Positions 43,760-52,454 of a stretch of DNA of 54,706 nt are shown in pieces; within the stretch, counting starts at the first letter, position 1; every line of letters starts with the position of its first letter. The position numbers and the translations under genes were made by a program. The stretch spans positions 1 through 54,706 of the forward strand of contig NZ_LBMU02000068.1 of NCBI RefSeq assembly GCF_001005085.2, given 5' to 3'. The stretch comes from Streptomyces humi. Lineage in GTDB: Bacteria > Actinomycetota > Actinomycetes > Streptomycetales > Streptomycetaceae. Under the pieces are notes generated by a model that searched no databases, was not told where the DNA came from, and was given only the letters and a program-made list of their open reading frames with translations.

Positions 43760-45859
43760 GTCGGCCGCAGCCCGCCCCGGCTGCTCGGCCGGCGGCTGCT
43801 CCGCCACCGGCAGTTCCGCCCCGTCCCGCAGGAACAGCGGAATGCGGTCCAGCGGTGCGTCCACCGTCACCGCCCGGCCGCCCTCGTACGACTCGCCGGT
43901 CCACGCGTCCGTCCAGCGGGCGCCCGCCGGCAGGTACGTCGTCCGGGCCGTCGCCCCGGCCGTCAGCACCGGCGCCACGAGGAGGTCACGGCCGAACAGG
44001 TAGGCGTCGTCGACCGTCCAGGCGGTCTGGTCCTGCGGGAACTCCAGGAACAGCGGCCGCAGCACCGGCAGGCCTTCCTCGTGCGCCTCCCGCATGACCT
44101 TCAGCACGTACGGCTTGAGCCGCTCGCGCAGCCGCAGGTACTTCTCCAGGATCGCGCCGGCCTCCTCGCCGTACGACCACACCTCGTTCGGGCCGCCGGT
44201 CATGTCGGGGCCGAGGGGCATGCCCGGGTCGCGGAAGCCGTGCAGCCGCATCAGCGGGGACAGCGCGCCGAACTGGAACCAGCGGACCATCACCTCGCGG
44301 TACGCCGGGTCGTCCGGGTCGCCGCCGTGGAAGCCGCCGATGTCCGTGTTCCACCAGGGGATGCCGGACAGCGCGGTGTTGAGTCCGGCCGCGATCTGGC
44401 GGCGCAGGGTCGCGAAGTCGGTACCGATGTCACCGGACCAGACGGCCGCCCCGTAACGCTGACTGCCCGCCCACGCCGAACGGTTGAGGGTGACGATCTC
44501 GTCGTCGCCCAGACCGGACGCCCGCAGGCCCTCGTGGAAGGTCCGGGCGTTCTCGGCGGGGTAGCTGTTGCCGACCTCCAGTCCCGGACCGGTCCAGTAG
44601 CGCAGGTTCTCCTGGAAGCCGGGCTTCAGCTCGGGCTCGCAGGCGTCCAGCCAGAAGGCCGTGATGCCGTACGGGTCGAGGTAGTTCTCCTTGATCCTCG
44701 ACCACACGAAGGCGCGGGCCTCCGGGTTGGTGGCGTCGTAGAAGGCCACCTGGACGGTCGACGCCACCTCCTTGTCCGGCCAGTCGGCGTGCGCCATCGG
44801 GCCGTACTGGGTGCCGATGAAGTAGCCGCGCTGCTCCATGACGCCGTGGTTCTCGGACAGCGGGGACACCGACGGCCAGACGCTCACCACCAGCTTGACG
44901 CCCAGCTCGTCCAGTTCACGGACCATCGCGGCCGGGTCGGGCCACTCCGCGGGGTCGAACTTCCACTCCCCGAGATGGGTCCAGTGGAAGAAGTCGCAGA
45001 CGATCGCCGAGAGGGGCAGGCCGCGGCGCTTGTACTCCCGGGCCACGGCGAGGAGTTCGTCCTGGGTGCGGTAACGCAGCTTGCACTGCCAGAAGCCCGC
45101 CGCCCACTCCGGCAGCATCGGCGAACGGCCGCTCACCGCGCTGTAGTTGCGCTGTCCGTCGGCCGGATCGCCCACCGTGATCCAGTAGTCGAGCTGGCGC
45201 GCCGAGTCCGCCACCCAGCGGGTCCCGTTGCCCGCCAGCTCGACCCGGCCGATCGCCGGGTTGTTCCACAGCAGGGTGTAGCCGCGGCTGGAGACCAGGA
45301 CCGGGACGGAGACCTCGGCGTTGCGTTGGACCAGGTCCAGCACCAGGCCCTTCTGGTCCAGCCGCCCGTGCTGGTGCTGGCCGAGGCCGAACAGCTTCTC
45401 CCCCTCGTAGGCGGCGAACCGCTGCTCCAGCCGGTGGTAGCCGTTGCCGACGGCGGTGTAGAGGCGGGAGCCGGGCCACCAGAAGTGGGCGCGCTCCTCG
45501 GCCAGGACCTCCGAGAGGTCGTCGGAGCGCAGGAAACGGACCAGACCCTCGGCGGACACCTCCACGGTCAGGTTCCCGACCGTCAACCGCCCCTCCCCGT
45601 CGGTGACCTTGACGGTCGACTGGGCAGGCGGGCGCTCGTCGAGCAGGGCGCCCGGCAGGCCGTCGAGGACCGGACCGCCGAGCCGGGCCCGCACCCGGAC
45701 GGCGTCCGGCCCCCACGGTTCGATCCGCAGGGTCTCCTGACGCCCGCTCCACTCCAGACCGCCGTCCCGTTCCCGGAACGTGCCGACGGTGGGGGAGGAC
45801 TGCGCGAGGCTGACCTTGGGCTGGTGGTCCGTGGACTGGATTTCGGCAGGCTGATTCAC
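43751..45859 (-). CDS. GH31 alpha-xylosidase
   Basis: This 702-residue enzyme lacks a signal peptide. The GH31 catalytic nucleophile Asp is in AFWLDACEPE (about 390) and the acid/base Asp in WSGDIGTDF. The KLRYRTQDELLAVAREYKRR and FFHWTHLGEWKFD segments match the alpha-xylosidase branch (YicI/XylS type), which frees alpha-xylose from the non-reducing end of xyloglucan oligosaccharides. The GTG at 45859 follows CAGGAG. It lies 80 bp downstream of the LacI gene on the same strand, so regulator and enzyme probably share the lacI promoter. The extreme C-terminus (PAEQPGRAAADGR) runs into the tandem array. Alpha-glucosidase activity is the alternative. Confidence 0.9.
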   Translation of the reverse strand: MNQPAEIQSTDHQPKVSLAQSSPTVGTFRERDGGLEWSGRQETLRIEPWGPDAVRVRARLGGPVLDGLPGALLDERPPAQSTVKVTDGEGRLTVGNLTVEVSAEGLVRFLRSDDLSEVLAEERAHFWWPGSRLYTAVGNGYHRLEQRFAAYEGEKLFGLGQHQHGRLDQKGLVLDLVQRNAEVSVPVLVSSRGYTLLWNNPAIGRVELAGNGTRWVADSARQLDYWITVGDPADGQRNYSAVSGRSPMLPEWAAGFWQCKLRYRTQDELLAVAREYKRRGLPLSAIVCDFFHWTHLGEWKFDPAEWPDPAAMVRELDELGVKLVVSVWPSVSPLSENHGVMEQRGYFIGTQYGPMAHADWPDKEVASTVQVAFYDATNPEARAFVWSRIKENYLDPYGITAFWLDACEPELKPGFQENLRYWTGPGLEVGNSYPAENARTFHEGLRASGLGDDEIVTLNRSAWAGSQRYGAAVWSGDIGTDFATLRRQIAAGLNTALSGIPWWNTDIGGFHGGDPDDPAYREVMVRWFQFGALSPLMRLHGFRDPGMPLGPDMTGGPNEVWSYGEEAGAILEKYLRLRERLKPYVLKVMREAHEEGLPVLRPLFLEFPQDQTAWTVDDAYLFGRDLLVAPVLTAGATARTTYLPAGARWTDAWTGESYEGGRAVTVDAPLDRIPLFLRDGAELPVAEQPPAEQPGRAAADGR

Positions 45860-45939
45860 GGCAGGTGCTCCTGGAGGAGTGCAGACAGGGGGGTGCCCCG
45901 GCACGGCGGGGCACTGCGAACGAGGCGCTGCGTCCGGGA

Positions 45940-46953
45940 TCAGGACCCGGCCGGGGCCGGTCCCGTGCTCGCCCGTACCGTCAACTCGGGTGCGATCAGC
46001 ACGACTTCGTCACTGCCCCGGCCGTCGAGCTTGGCGACCAGGTGTTCCACCGCGTGCCGGCCCATCTCCTGGGCGGGGATGGCGACCGAGGTCAGCCGCA
46101 CCGAGGCCTGGACGGCGACCTGCTCCGGGCAGATCGCGACCACCGACACGTCCTCGGGCACGGCCCGGCCCTGCTGGCGCAGCAGCGCCAGCAGGGGTTC
46201 CACCGCGGACTCGTTCTGCACGACGAACCCCGTGGTGTCCGGGCGTTCGTCGAAGATCCGGGCCAGTGTGGCGGCCATCGCGTCGTAGCCGCCGTCGCAC
46301 GGCCGGTGCAGGACCCGCAGGCCCAGCTCCCGGGCCCGGGACCGGAGTCCGTCCAGGGTGCGCTCGGCGAAACCCGTGTGCCGTTCGTAGACCGCCGGGG
46401 CCTCGCCGATGACAGCGATGTCACGGTGGCCGAGCTTCGCGAGGTGCTCCACACAGAGCGCCCCGGTCGCCCCGAAGTCGAGATCGACGCAGGTCAGCCC
46501 GGAGGTGGAGGCGGGCAGGCCGATGAGTACGGAGGGCTGGTCGGTCCCCCTGAGCAGCGGCAGCCGTTCGTCCTCCAGCTCCACGTCCATCAGGATCATG
46601 GCGTCGGCGAGCCCGCTGCCGGTGACCCTGCGGACCGCGTCCGGGCCCTCCTCGCCCGTGAGCAGCAGGACGTCGTAGCCGTGGATGCGGGCGGTGGTGG
46701 CCACCGCGATCGCGATCTCCATCATCACCGGCACGTACATGTCCGTACGCAGCGGGACCATCAGCGCGATGATGTTCGACCGGCTGCTGGCCAGAGCGCG
46801 GGCACCGGCGTTCGGGTGGTAGCCCAGTTCCCGGATGCTCTGCTCGACCCGCTGCCGGGTGGTGGTGGAGATGGACCGCTTGCCGCTGAGGACATAGCTC
46901 ACCGTGCTCGCCGAGACTCCGGCGTGCTGGGCGACCTCGGCGAGGGTGACCAT
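45940..46953 (-). CDS. LacI-family repressor of the xyloglucan locus
   Basis: This 337-residue regulator starts with a LacI helix-turn-helix (MVTLAEVAQHAGVSASTVSY, VLSGKRSIS) and the hinge helix GARALASSRS. A periplasmic-binding-like sugar-sensor domain follows (about 60-337). The ATG at 46953 follows GGAGAG. Two copies of the GAAGCGCTTC palindrome surround its promoter, and two more precede the GH3 and transporter genes, so it probably represses itself, GH31, GH3 and the ABC operon until a xyloglucan-derived sugar binds (inference from shared sites). The inducer cannot be predicted. The central CG of the operators is standard for this family. Confidence 0.92.
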   Translation of the reverse strand: MVTLAEVAQHAGVSASTVSYVLSGKRSISTTTRQRVEQSIRELGYHPNAGARALASSRSNIIALMVPLRTDMYVPVMMEIAIAVATTARIHGYDVLLLTGEEGPDAVRRVTGSGLADAMILMDVELEDERLPLLRGTDQPSVLIGLPASTSGLTCVDLDFGATGALCVEHLAKLGHRDIAVIGEAPAVYERHTGFAERTLDGLRSRARELGLRVLHRPCDGGYDAMAATLARIFDERPDTTGFVVQNESAVEPLLALLRQQGRAVPEDVSVVAICPEQVAVQASVRLTSVAIPAQEMGRHAVEHLVAKLDGRGSDEVVLIAPELTVRASTGPAPAGS

Positions 46954-46968
46954 CCAGCTCTCCAAGTG

Positions 46969-46986
46969 TTGTGAAGCGCTTCGACA
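46969..46986. promoter_or_regulatory. LacI-type operator, proximal to lacI
   Basis: The core GAAGCGCTTC (46973-46982) is intact and the right flank GACA matches the distal site, but the left flank is diverged. It lies 16 bp before the lacI start codon, within the mRNA leader, at about +35 of the predicted start. Confidence 0.8.
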
Positions 46987-47023
46987 GTGCGCATTGCTGA
47001 CAAGGGCGAGTGAGGGTGGTTCG

Positions 47024-47052
47024 ACAGTAGCCCCAGTGGAGGTGGGTGTCCA
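47024..47052 (-). promoter_or_regulatory. Promoter of lacI-GH31
   Basis: On the minus strand TGGACA (47047-47052) and TACTGT (47024-47029) lie exactly 17 bp apart. The pair sits between the two operators (centres 89 bp apart), an arrangement that would allow a repression loop. Confidence 0.6.
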
Positions 47053-47057
47053 TAGGT

Positions 47058-47075
47058 TGTCGAAGCGCTTCGACA
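47058..47075. promoter_or_regulatory. LacI-type operator, distal to lacI
   Basis: TGTCGAAGCGCTTCGACA is a perfect 18-bp palindrome, the longest of the four related sites in the window. It lies just upstream of the predicted -35 of lacI. Confidence 0.88.
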
Positions 47076-47279
47076 GCGAATTGACGGCACGCTCTCGCCG
47101 AACCGTCCCCCGTGAGGGCCCCACGACGCAACACCGTGGACCCGGACGGCCGGTCCGGGTGACCCGATCGGACCGGGAGGACTGGTGAGGGCAGCCCGTT
47201 TGGGGTACCAACGATCCAGTAGCACTGGTCGGTAACGAACGGTCCTCAACGTCCCCTTTCGTGGCGAGGTGAGCCTCAC

Positions 47280-49214
47280 ATGTCCGCCCCCACCACCAAG
47301 AAACCCACCGTCACCGAGCGGGAGGCCCGCCAGGTGGCGGAGGCCGCCCGGGAACAGGACTGGCGCAAGCCCAGCTTCGCCAAGGAACTGTTTCTCGGGC
47401 GCTTCCGGCTCGACCTCATCCACCCCCATCCGCTCCCGGCGGACGAGGACGTGCGCCGCGGCGAGGAGTTCCTCTCCCGGCTGCGCGAGTTCTGCGAGAC
47501 GAAGATCGACTCGGCGCTCATCGAGCGCGAGGCGCGCATCCCCGACGAGGTGATCGCCGGCCTCAAGGAGATCGGCGCCCTCGGCATGAAGATCGACCCC
47601 AGGTACGGCGGCCTCGGCCTCACCCAGGTCTACTACAACAGGGCCCTCGCGCTGGTCGGCTCCGCGAACCCGGCGGTCGGCGCGCTGCTCTCCGCCCACC
47701 AGTCGATCGGCGTGCCGCAGCCGCTGAAGATCTTCGGCACCCAGGAGCAGAAGGACGCGTTCCTGCCGCGCTGCGCCCGCACCGACATCTCGGCGTTCCT
47801 GCTCACCGAGCCGGACGTCGGCTCGGACCCGGCCCGCCTCGCCACCACGGCCGTACGGGACGGCGACGACTACGTGCTCGACGGGGTGAAGCTCTGGACC
47901 ACCAACGGTGTGGTCGCCGACCTGCTCGTGGTCATGGCCCGGGTACCGAAGTCCGACGACGGCAAGGGCGGCATCACGGCCTTCGTGGTGGAGGCCGACT
48001 CCGAGGGCGTCACCGTCGAGAACCGCAACGCCTTCATGGGCCTGCGCGGCCTCGAGAACGGCGTCACCCGCTTCCACCAGGTCCGGGTCCCGGCGGCCAA
48101 CCGCATCGGCCCCGAGGGCGCCGGCCTCAAGATCGCGCTCACCACCCTCAACACCGGACGGCTGTCCCTCCCCGCGATGTGCGTGGGCGCCGGCAAGTGG
48201 TGCCTGAAGATCGCCCGGGAGTGGGCGGGGGTCCGCGAGCAGTGGGGCAAGCCGGTGGCGCTGCACGAGGCGGTCGGCTCCAAGATCAGCTTCATCGCGG
48301 CGACCACCTTCGCGCTGGAGGCGGTCGTCGACCTGTCCTCCCAGATGGCCGACGAGAACCGCAACGACATCCGCATCGAGGCCGCCCTCGCCAAGCTCTA
48401 CGGCTCCGAGATGGGCTGTCTGATGGCGGACGAGCTGGTCCAGATCCGCGGCGGCCGCGGCTTCGAGACCGCGGAGTCGCTGGCAGCCCGCGGCGAACGG
48501 GCGGTCCCCGCCGAGCAGATGCTGCGCGACCTGCGCATCAACCGCATCTTCGAGGGCTCCACCGAGATCATGCACCTGCTGATCGCCCGGGAGGCGGTGG
48601 ACGCCCACCTGTCGGTCGCGGGCGACCTCATCGACCCCGACAAGTCCCTCCAGGACAAGGCGAGGGCGGGAGCCAACGCGGGCGTCTTCTACGCCAAGTG
48701 GCTGCCGAAACTGGTCGCGGGGCCGGGGCAGCTGCCCACCTCGTACGGCGACTTCAAACACGGGATCGACCTCTCGCCGCACCTGCGGTACGTGGAGCGG
48801 CACGCCCGCAAGCTCGCCCGGTCCACCTTCTACGCGATGTCCCGCTGGCAGGGCCGGATGGAGACCAAGCAGGGCTTCCTGGGCCGGATCGTGGACATCG
48901 GCGCCGAGCTGTTCGCGATGAGCGCGGCCTGCGTCCGTGCCGAACTGCTGCGCCGCGAGGGCGACCACGGGCGCGAGGCCTACCAGCTCGCCGACGCGTT
49001 CTGCCGGCAGGCCCGCGTCCGCGTCGAGGAACTGTTCACCCGCCTGTGGTCGAACACCGACGACCTGGACCGCAAGGTCGTCAAGGGCGTGCTCGGCGGC
49101 TCCTACGAATGGCTGGAGCAGGGGATCGTCGACCCGTCGGGCGAGGGCCCGTGGATCGCCGACGCGACCCCCGGGCCGTCCGCGCGGGACAACGTCCGCC
49201 GCCCGCTGAAGTAG
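47280..49214 (+). CDS. Acyl-CoA dehydrogenase, long (VLCAD-like) form
   Basis: This 644-residue flavoprotein performs the first oxidation of fatty acyl-CoA. The order N-terminal helices, FAD-binding middle (FLLTEPDVGSDPA, LDGVKLWTTNG) and helical domain (NTGRLSLPAMCVG, QIRGGRGFETAESLAARG) is standard. The catalytic Glu is in NRIFEGSTEIMHLLIA. The roughly 150-residue C-terminal extension, as in mitochondrial VLCAD/ACAD9, suggests long substrates or a membrane-associated dimer. It has an ATG start at 47280. A CCAGT-AGC-ACTGG palindrome lies upstream. Its stop lies 4 bp from the stop of the convergent lamin-tail gene. Confidence 0.92.
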   Translation: MSAPTTKKPTVTEREARQVAEAAREQDWRKPSFAKELFLGRFRLDLIHPHPLPADEDVRRGEEFLSRLREFCETKIDSALIEREARIPDEVIAGLKEIGALGMKIDPRYGGLGLTQVYYNRALALVGSANPAVGALLSAHQSIGVPQPLKIFGTQEQKDAFLPRCARTDISAFLLTEPDVGSDPARLATTAVRDGDDYVLDGVKLWTTNGVVADLLVVMARVPKSDDGKGGITAFVVEADSEGVTVENRNAFMGLRGLENGVTRFHQVRVPAANRIGPEGAGLKIALTTLNTGRLSLPAMCVGAGKWCLKIAREWAGVREQWGKPVALHEAVGSKISFIAATTFALEAVVDLSSQMADENRNDIRIEAALAKLYGSEMGCLMADELVQIRGGRGFETAESLAARGERAVPAEQMLRDLRINRIFEGSTEIMHLLIAREAVDAHLSVAGDLIDPDKSLQDKARAGANAGVFYAKWLPKLVAGPGQLPTSYGDFKHGIDLSPHLRYVERHARKLARSTFYAMSRWQGRMETKQGFLGRIVDIGAELFAMSAACVRAELLRREGDHGREAYQLADAFCRQARVRVEELFTRLWSNTDDLDRKVVKGVLGGSYEWLEQGIVDPSGEGPWIADATPGPSARDNVRRPLK

Positions 49215-49218
49215 CGGT

Positions 49219-49677
49219 TCAGCAGTACTTGTCGCTCGGATCCCGCGTCGTCCAGGAGCAGGAGTCGACCTTGGCGCCACTCGCCCGGGTCAGCGTCGCC
49301 GTGTCGCTCGTGTTGTTCCACACGTAGGCGCGGCGGTTCTGGAACTTGTCCGACGCGGTGTCCGTGCCCCGGCCGGTGTGCACCTTCATCGTCTTGTGGG
49401 CGCCGATCCTGACGTCCTTGAACACGTACCGGTGGTTGGAGGCGTCCTTGAGGATCCAGCCCTTGAGCGAGACGGCCGAGCCCCCGGTGTTCTTGATCTG
49501 CACCCACTCGGCGTTGAGGCTGGCGTTGGAGCGGTTGTCGGTGCCCGGGCTGTCGAACCAGACGTGATAGACCGTGACGCCACCGGCCGCCTGGGCCGGG
49601 GTGCTGAGCACGGTGCCGGTGAGCAACGCGGCGCCCGCGAGCGCGGGCAGGGCAGCGCGTATGTGCGGAGTACGCAT
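49219..49677 (-). CDS. Small secreted lamin-tail-domain protein
   Basis: This 152-residue exported protein has a signal peptide (about 1-30, ending TPAQA-A). A single lamin-tail (LTD) immunoglobulin-like domain follows: NAEWVQIKNTGGSAVSLKGW, ILKDASNHRYVF, TGRGTDTASDKFQ, AYVWNNTSDTATL. Two cysteines near the C-terminus (DSCSW, DKYC) may form a disulfide. In bacteria LTDs usually ride on secreted nucleases or phosphatases; here the domain stands alone, so a binding or anchoring role is possible. ATG at 49677 follows GGGGGGA. It is convergent with the acyl-CoA dehydrogenase and divergent from dxr. Confidence 0.88.
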   Translation of the reverse strand: MRTPHIRAALPALAGAALLTGTVLSTPAQAAGGVTVYHVWFDSPGTDNRSNASLNAEWVQIKNTGGSAVSLKGWILKDASNHRYVFKDVRIGAHKTMKVHTGRGTDTASDKFQNRRAYVWNNTSDTATLTRASGAKVDSCSWTTRDPSDKYC

Positions 49678-49852
49678 GAAGAGATCCCCCCTGGATCCAG
49701 ATCCACATCCGAACAGACAGCAGTGTTATCACATGATCTTCACCTGAATCTCACAAAGGGAATTACGCGTCATACGGCGCCAAGAACTGATAAGGCACCC
49801 GCGCGAGGGACGCGCTGTCCACCGGGCCGCCCGTTGCGGTGACAATGGGGGG

Positions 49853-51133
49853 ATGACCGACAGTCCCGCCAGTCCGGCCCCCCTCGCCGACCCGCATCTC
49901 GTGTACGACCCGCTCGCGGGCGACGGCCCCAAGGACGTGGTGATCCTCGGCTCCACCGGATCCATCGGCACCCAGGCCATCGACCTCGTACTGCGCAACC
50001 CCGACCGCTTCCGGGTCACCGCGCTGTCCGCGAACGGCGGCCGGGTCGCCCTCCTCGCCGAGCAGGCGCACCGGCTGCGCGTGCGGACCGTCGCGGTCGC
50101 CCGCGAGGACGTCGTACCGGCCCTGCGCGAGGCGCTGACCGACCGGTACGGCGCCGGAGAGCCGCTGCCCGAGATCCTCGCCGGACCCGACGCGGCCACC
50201 CAGGTCGCCGCCGCCGACTCCGCGGAGTGCCACACCGTCCTCAACGGCATCACCGGCTCCATCGGCCTCGCGCCGACCCTCGCGGCCCTGGAGGCGGGCC
50301 ACACCCTCGCGCTCGCCAACAAGGAGTCCCTGATCGTCGGCGGCCCGCTGGTCAAGGCGCTGGCCAAGCCCGGCCAGATCATCCCCGTCGACTCCGAGCA
50401 CGCGGCGCTCTTCCAGTCGCTCGCGGCCGGGACCCGGGCCGACGTCCGCAAACTGGTCGTCACGGCGTCCGGCGGTCCCTTCCGGGGCCGTACCAGGGCC
50501 GAACTGGCGAACGTCACCGTCGAGGACGCGCTGGCCCACCCCACCTGGGCGATGGGCCCGGTCATCACGATCAACTCCGCGACCCTGGTGAACAAGGGGC
50601 TGGAAGTGATCGAGGCGCATCTCCTCTACGACATTCCCTTCGACCGCATTGAGGTGGTCGTGCATCCGCAGTCGTATGTCCACTCGATGGTCGAGTTCAC
50701 GGACGGATCCACGATCGCGCAGGCGACGCCCCCCGACATGCGGGGGCCGATCGCCATCGGTCTCGGCTGGCCCGAACGGGTGCCCGACGCGGCGCCCGCC
50801 TTCGACTGGAGCAAGGCCTCCACCTGGGAGTTCTTCCCCCTGGACAACGAGGCCTTCCCGTCCGTGAACCTCGCCCGGCACGTCGGAGAGCTCGCGGGCA
50901 CCGCCCCGGCGGTGTTCAATGCGGCCAACGAGGAATGCGTCGAGGCCTTCCGGACCGGTCTGCTGCCCTTCAACGGCATCATGGAGACCGTCACCCGGGT
51001 GGTCGAGGAACACGGCACCCCTCGTACGGGAACTTCGCTCACCGTGCCGGACGTCCTCGAAGCGGAGACCTGGGCACGGGCCCGGGCCCGGGAACTGACA
51101 GCACTGAAGGCGACCGCGGAGGCGCGTGCATGA
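49853..51133 (+). CDS. dxr: 1-deoxy-D-xylulose 5-phosphate reductoisomerase
   Basis: This 426-residue NADPH-dependent enzyme converts DXP to MEP, the committed step of the non-mevalonate isoprenoid pathway. Visible are the NADPH loop ILGSTGSIGTQAIDL, LANKESLIVGG, the metal/substrate region VDSEHAALFQ, TASGGPFRG and the lid-domain HPTWAMGPVITINSATLVNKG. It follows a GGGGGG ribosome site. Its stop overlaps the rseP start (ATGA), indicating coupled translation. IspG of the same pathway lies 2.9 kb further on, beyond an inserted element. Confidence 0.96.
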   Translation: MTDSPASPAPLADPHLVYDPLAGDGPKDVVILGSTGSIGTQAIDLVLRNPDRFRVTALSANGGRVALLAEQAHRLRVRTVAVAREDVVPALREALTDRYGAGEPLPEILAGPDAATQVAAADSAECHTVLNGITGSIGLAPTLAALEAGHTLALANKESLIVGGPLVKALAKPGQIIPVDSEHAALFQSLAAGTRADVRKLVVTASGGPFRGRTRAELANVTVEDALAHPTWAMGPVITINSATLVNKGLEVIEAHLLYDIPFDRIEVVVHPQSYVHSMVEFTDGSTIAQATPPDMRGPIAIGLGWPERVPDAAPAFDWSKASTWEFFPLDNEAFPSVNLARHVGELAGTAPAVFNAANEECVEAFRTGLLPFNGIMETVTRVVEEHGTPRTGTSLTVPDVLEAETWARARARELTALKATAEARA

Positions 51134-52434
51134 CAGCCCTGATGATGATCCTCGGCATAGTCGTCTTCGTGGTGGGCCTGCTGGTCTCGATCGCCTGGCA
51201 CGAACTGGGGCATCTCTCCACCGCCAAGCTCTTCGGCATCCGGGTCCCGCAGTACATGGTCGGCTTCGGCCCGACCATCTGGTCGCGGCACAAGGGCGAC
51301 ACCGAGTACGGGATCAAGGCCATCCCGCTCGGCGGCTACATCCGCATGATCGGCATGTTCCCGCCCGGCGCCGACGGCCGCATCACCGCCCGCTCCACCT
51401 CGCCCTGGCGCAGCATGATCGAGGACGCCCGGTCGGCCGCCTTCGAGGAGCTCCAGCCAGGCGACGAGACCCGCCTCTTCTACACGCGCGCCCCCTGGAA
51501 ACGCGTGATCGTGATGTTCGCGGGCCCGTTCATGAACCTGGTCCTGGCGGTGGCGCTGTTCCTCACCGTCCTGATGGGCTTCGGCATCAGCCAGCAGACC
51601 ACCACGGTCAGCTCGGTCTCCCAGTGCGTGATCGCCCAGAGCGAGAACCGCGACACCTGCAAGAACTCCGACGCGGCCGCCCCGGCCGCCGCCGCGGGCC
51701 TCAAGGCGGGCGACAAGATCCTCTCCTTCGACGGTGTCGAGACCACCAGCTGGAACCAGCTCTCCGACCTGATCCGGTCCGCCCCCGGCAAGGAGGTCGC
51801 GATCGTCGTCGACCGCAAGGGCCAGGACCTCACCCTGCACGCGAAGATCGCCACCAACCAGGTCGCCAAGAAGGACTCCAGCGGCCAGATCGTCCAGGGC
51901 CAGTACGTCACCGCCGGCTTCCTCGGCTTCAGCGCCGCGACCGGCATCGTCCGCCAGGACTTCGGCGAGTCGGTGACGTGGATGGGCGACCGCCTCGGCG
52001 AGGCCGTCGACTCCATCGCGAGCCTGCCCGGCAAGATCCCGGCCCTGTGGGACGCGGCCTTCGACGGCGCGCCCCGCCAGCCGGACTCCCCGATGGGCGT
52101 GGTCGGCGCGGCGCGCGTCGGCGGCGAGATCTTCACCCTGGACATCCCGCCCACCGAGCAGCTGGCCATGGCCCTGATGCTGGTGGCCGGCTTCAACCTC
52201 TCCCTGTTCCTCTTCAACATGCTCCCGCTGCTGCCGCTGGACGGCGGCCACATCGCGGGCGCCCTGTGGGAATCCCTGCGCCGGAACCTGGCCAAGGTCC
52301 TCCGCCGCCCGGACCCGGGCCCCTTCGACGTGGCGAAGCTGATGCCGGTCGCCTACGTGGTGGCCAGCATCTTCATCTGCTTCACCTTGCTGGTCCTAGT
52401 CGCCGACGTAGTTAACCCGGTCAAGATCAGCTGA
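51130..52434 (+). CDS. rseP: Site-2 zinc metalloprotease (RseP/RIP family)
   Basis: This 434-residue integral membrane protease cleaves within membranes, for instance releasing sigma factors from trimmed anti-sigma proteins. The zinc motif HELGH lies in the first helix (IAWHELGHLSTAKLFG, about 22-37). A PDZ domain (about 175-260, AAAAGLKAGDKILSFDGVE) follows, and the third zinc ligand is in LLPLDGGHIAGALWE near the end. The ATG overlaps the dxr stop. The last codons (DVVNPVKIS) fall within the attachment-site repeat of the downstream element, so the C-terminus may have been replaced by element-borne sequence without protein change. Confidence 0.95.
   Translation: MTALMMILGIVVFVVGLLVSIAWHELGHLSTAKLFGIRVPQYMVGFGPTIWSRHKGDTEYGIKAIPLGGYIRMIGMFPPGADGRITARSTSPWRSMIEDARSAAFEELQPGDETRLFYTRAPWKRVIVMFAGPFMNLVLAVALFLTVLMGFGISQQTTTVSSVSQCVIAQSENRDTCKNSDAAAPAAAAGLKAGDKILSFDGVETTSWNQLSDLIRSAPGKEVAIVVDRKGQDLTLHAKIATNQVAKKDSSGQIVQGQYVTAGFLGFSAATGIVRQDFGESVTWMGDRLGEAVDSIASLPGKIPALWDAAFDGAPRQPDSPMGVVGAARVGGEIFTLDIPPTEQLAMALMLVAGFNLSLFLFNMLPLLPLDGGHIAGALWESLRRNLAKVLRRPDPGPFDVAKLMPVAYVVASIFICFTLLVLVADVVNPVKIS
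52405..52428. repeat. Left attachment-like direct repeat inside rseP
   Basis: This 24-bp stretch matches 53826-53849 at 21 positions. It lies in the last codons of rseP. The longest identical core is GTTAACCC. The three differences are all third-codon changes, so both copies encode DVVNPVKI. Confidence 0.85.
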
Positions 52435-52454
52435 AAAGCGTTCATTTCTTGGTA

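Larger units (their letters stand above)
46954..47279. other. Divergent control region, lacI / acyl-CoA dehydrogenase
   Basis: This 326-bp stretch holds the lacI promoter with two operators (46969-47075). On the other side, a CCAGT-AGC-ACTGG palindrome (47216-47228) lies about 50 bp before the acyl-CoA dehydrogenase start, a possible site for a fatty-acid regulator. The open frame continuing upstream of the lacI ATG spans both operators and is not LacI-like. No small gene is supported. Confidence 0.6.

Noticed and set aside
42989..46288. Open frame of 1099 codons on the plus strand
   Set aside because: Crosses the sulfotransferase, GH31 and lacI genes and the tandem repeats; repetitive Arg/Gly/Val-rich text with no recognisable domain.
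27893..46953. Secondary-metabolite gene cluster
   Set aside because: No polyketide, peptide, terpene or tailoring core enzymes are present; the single sulfotransferase is not enough.
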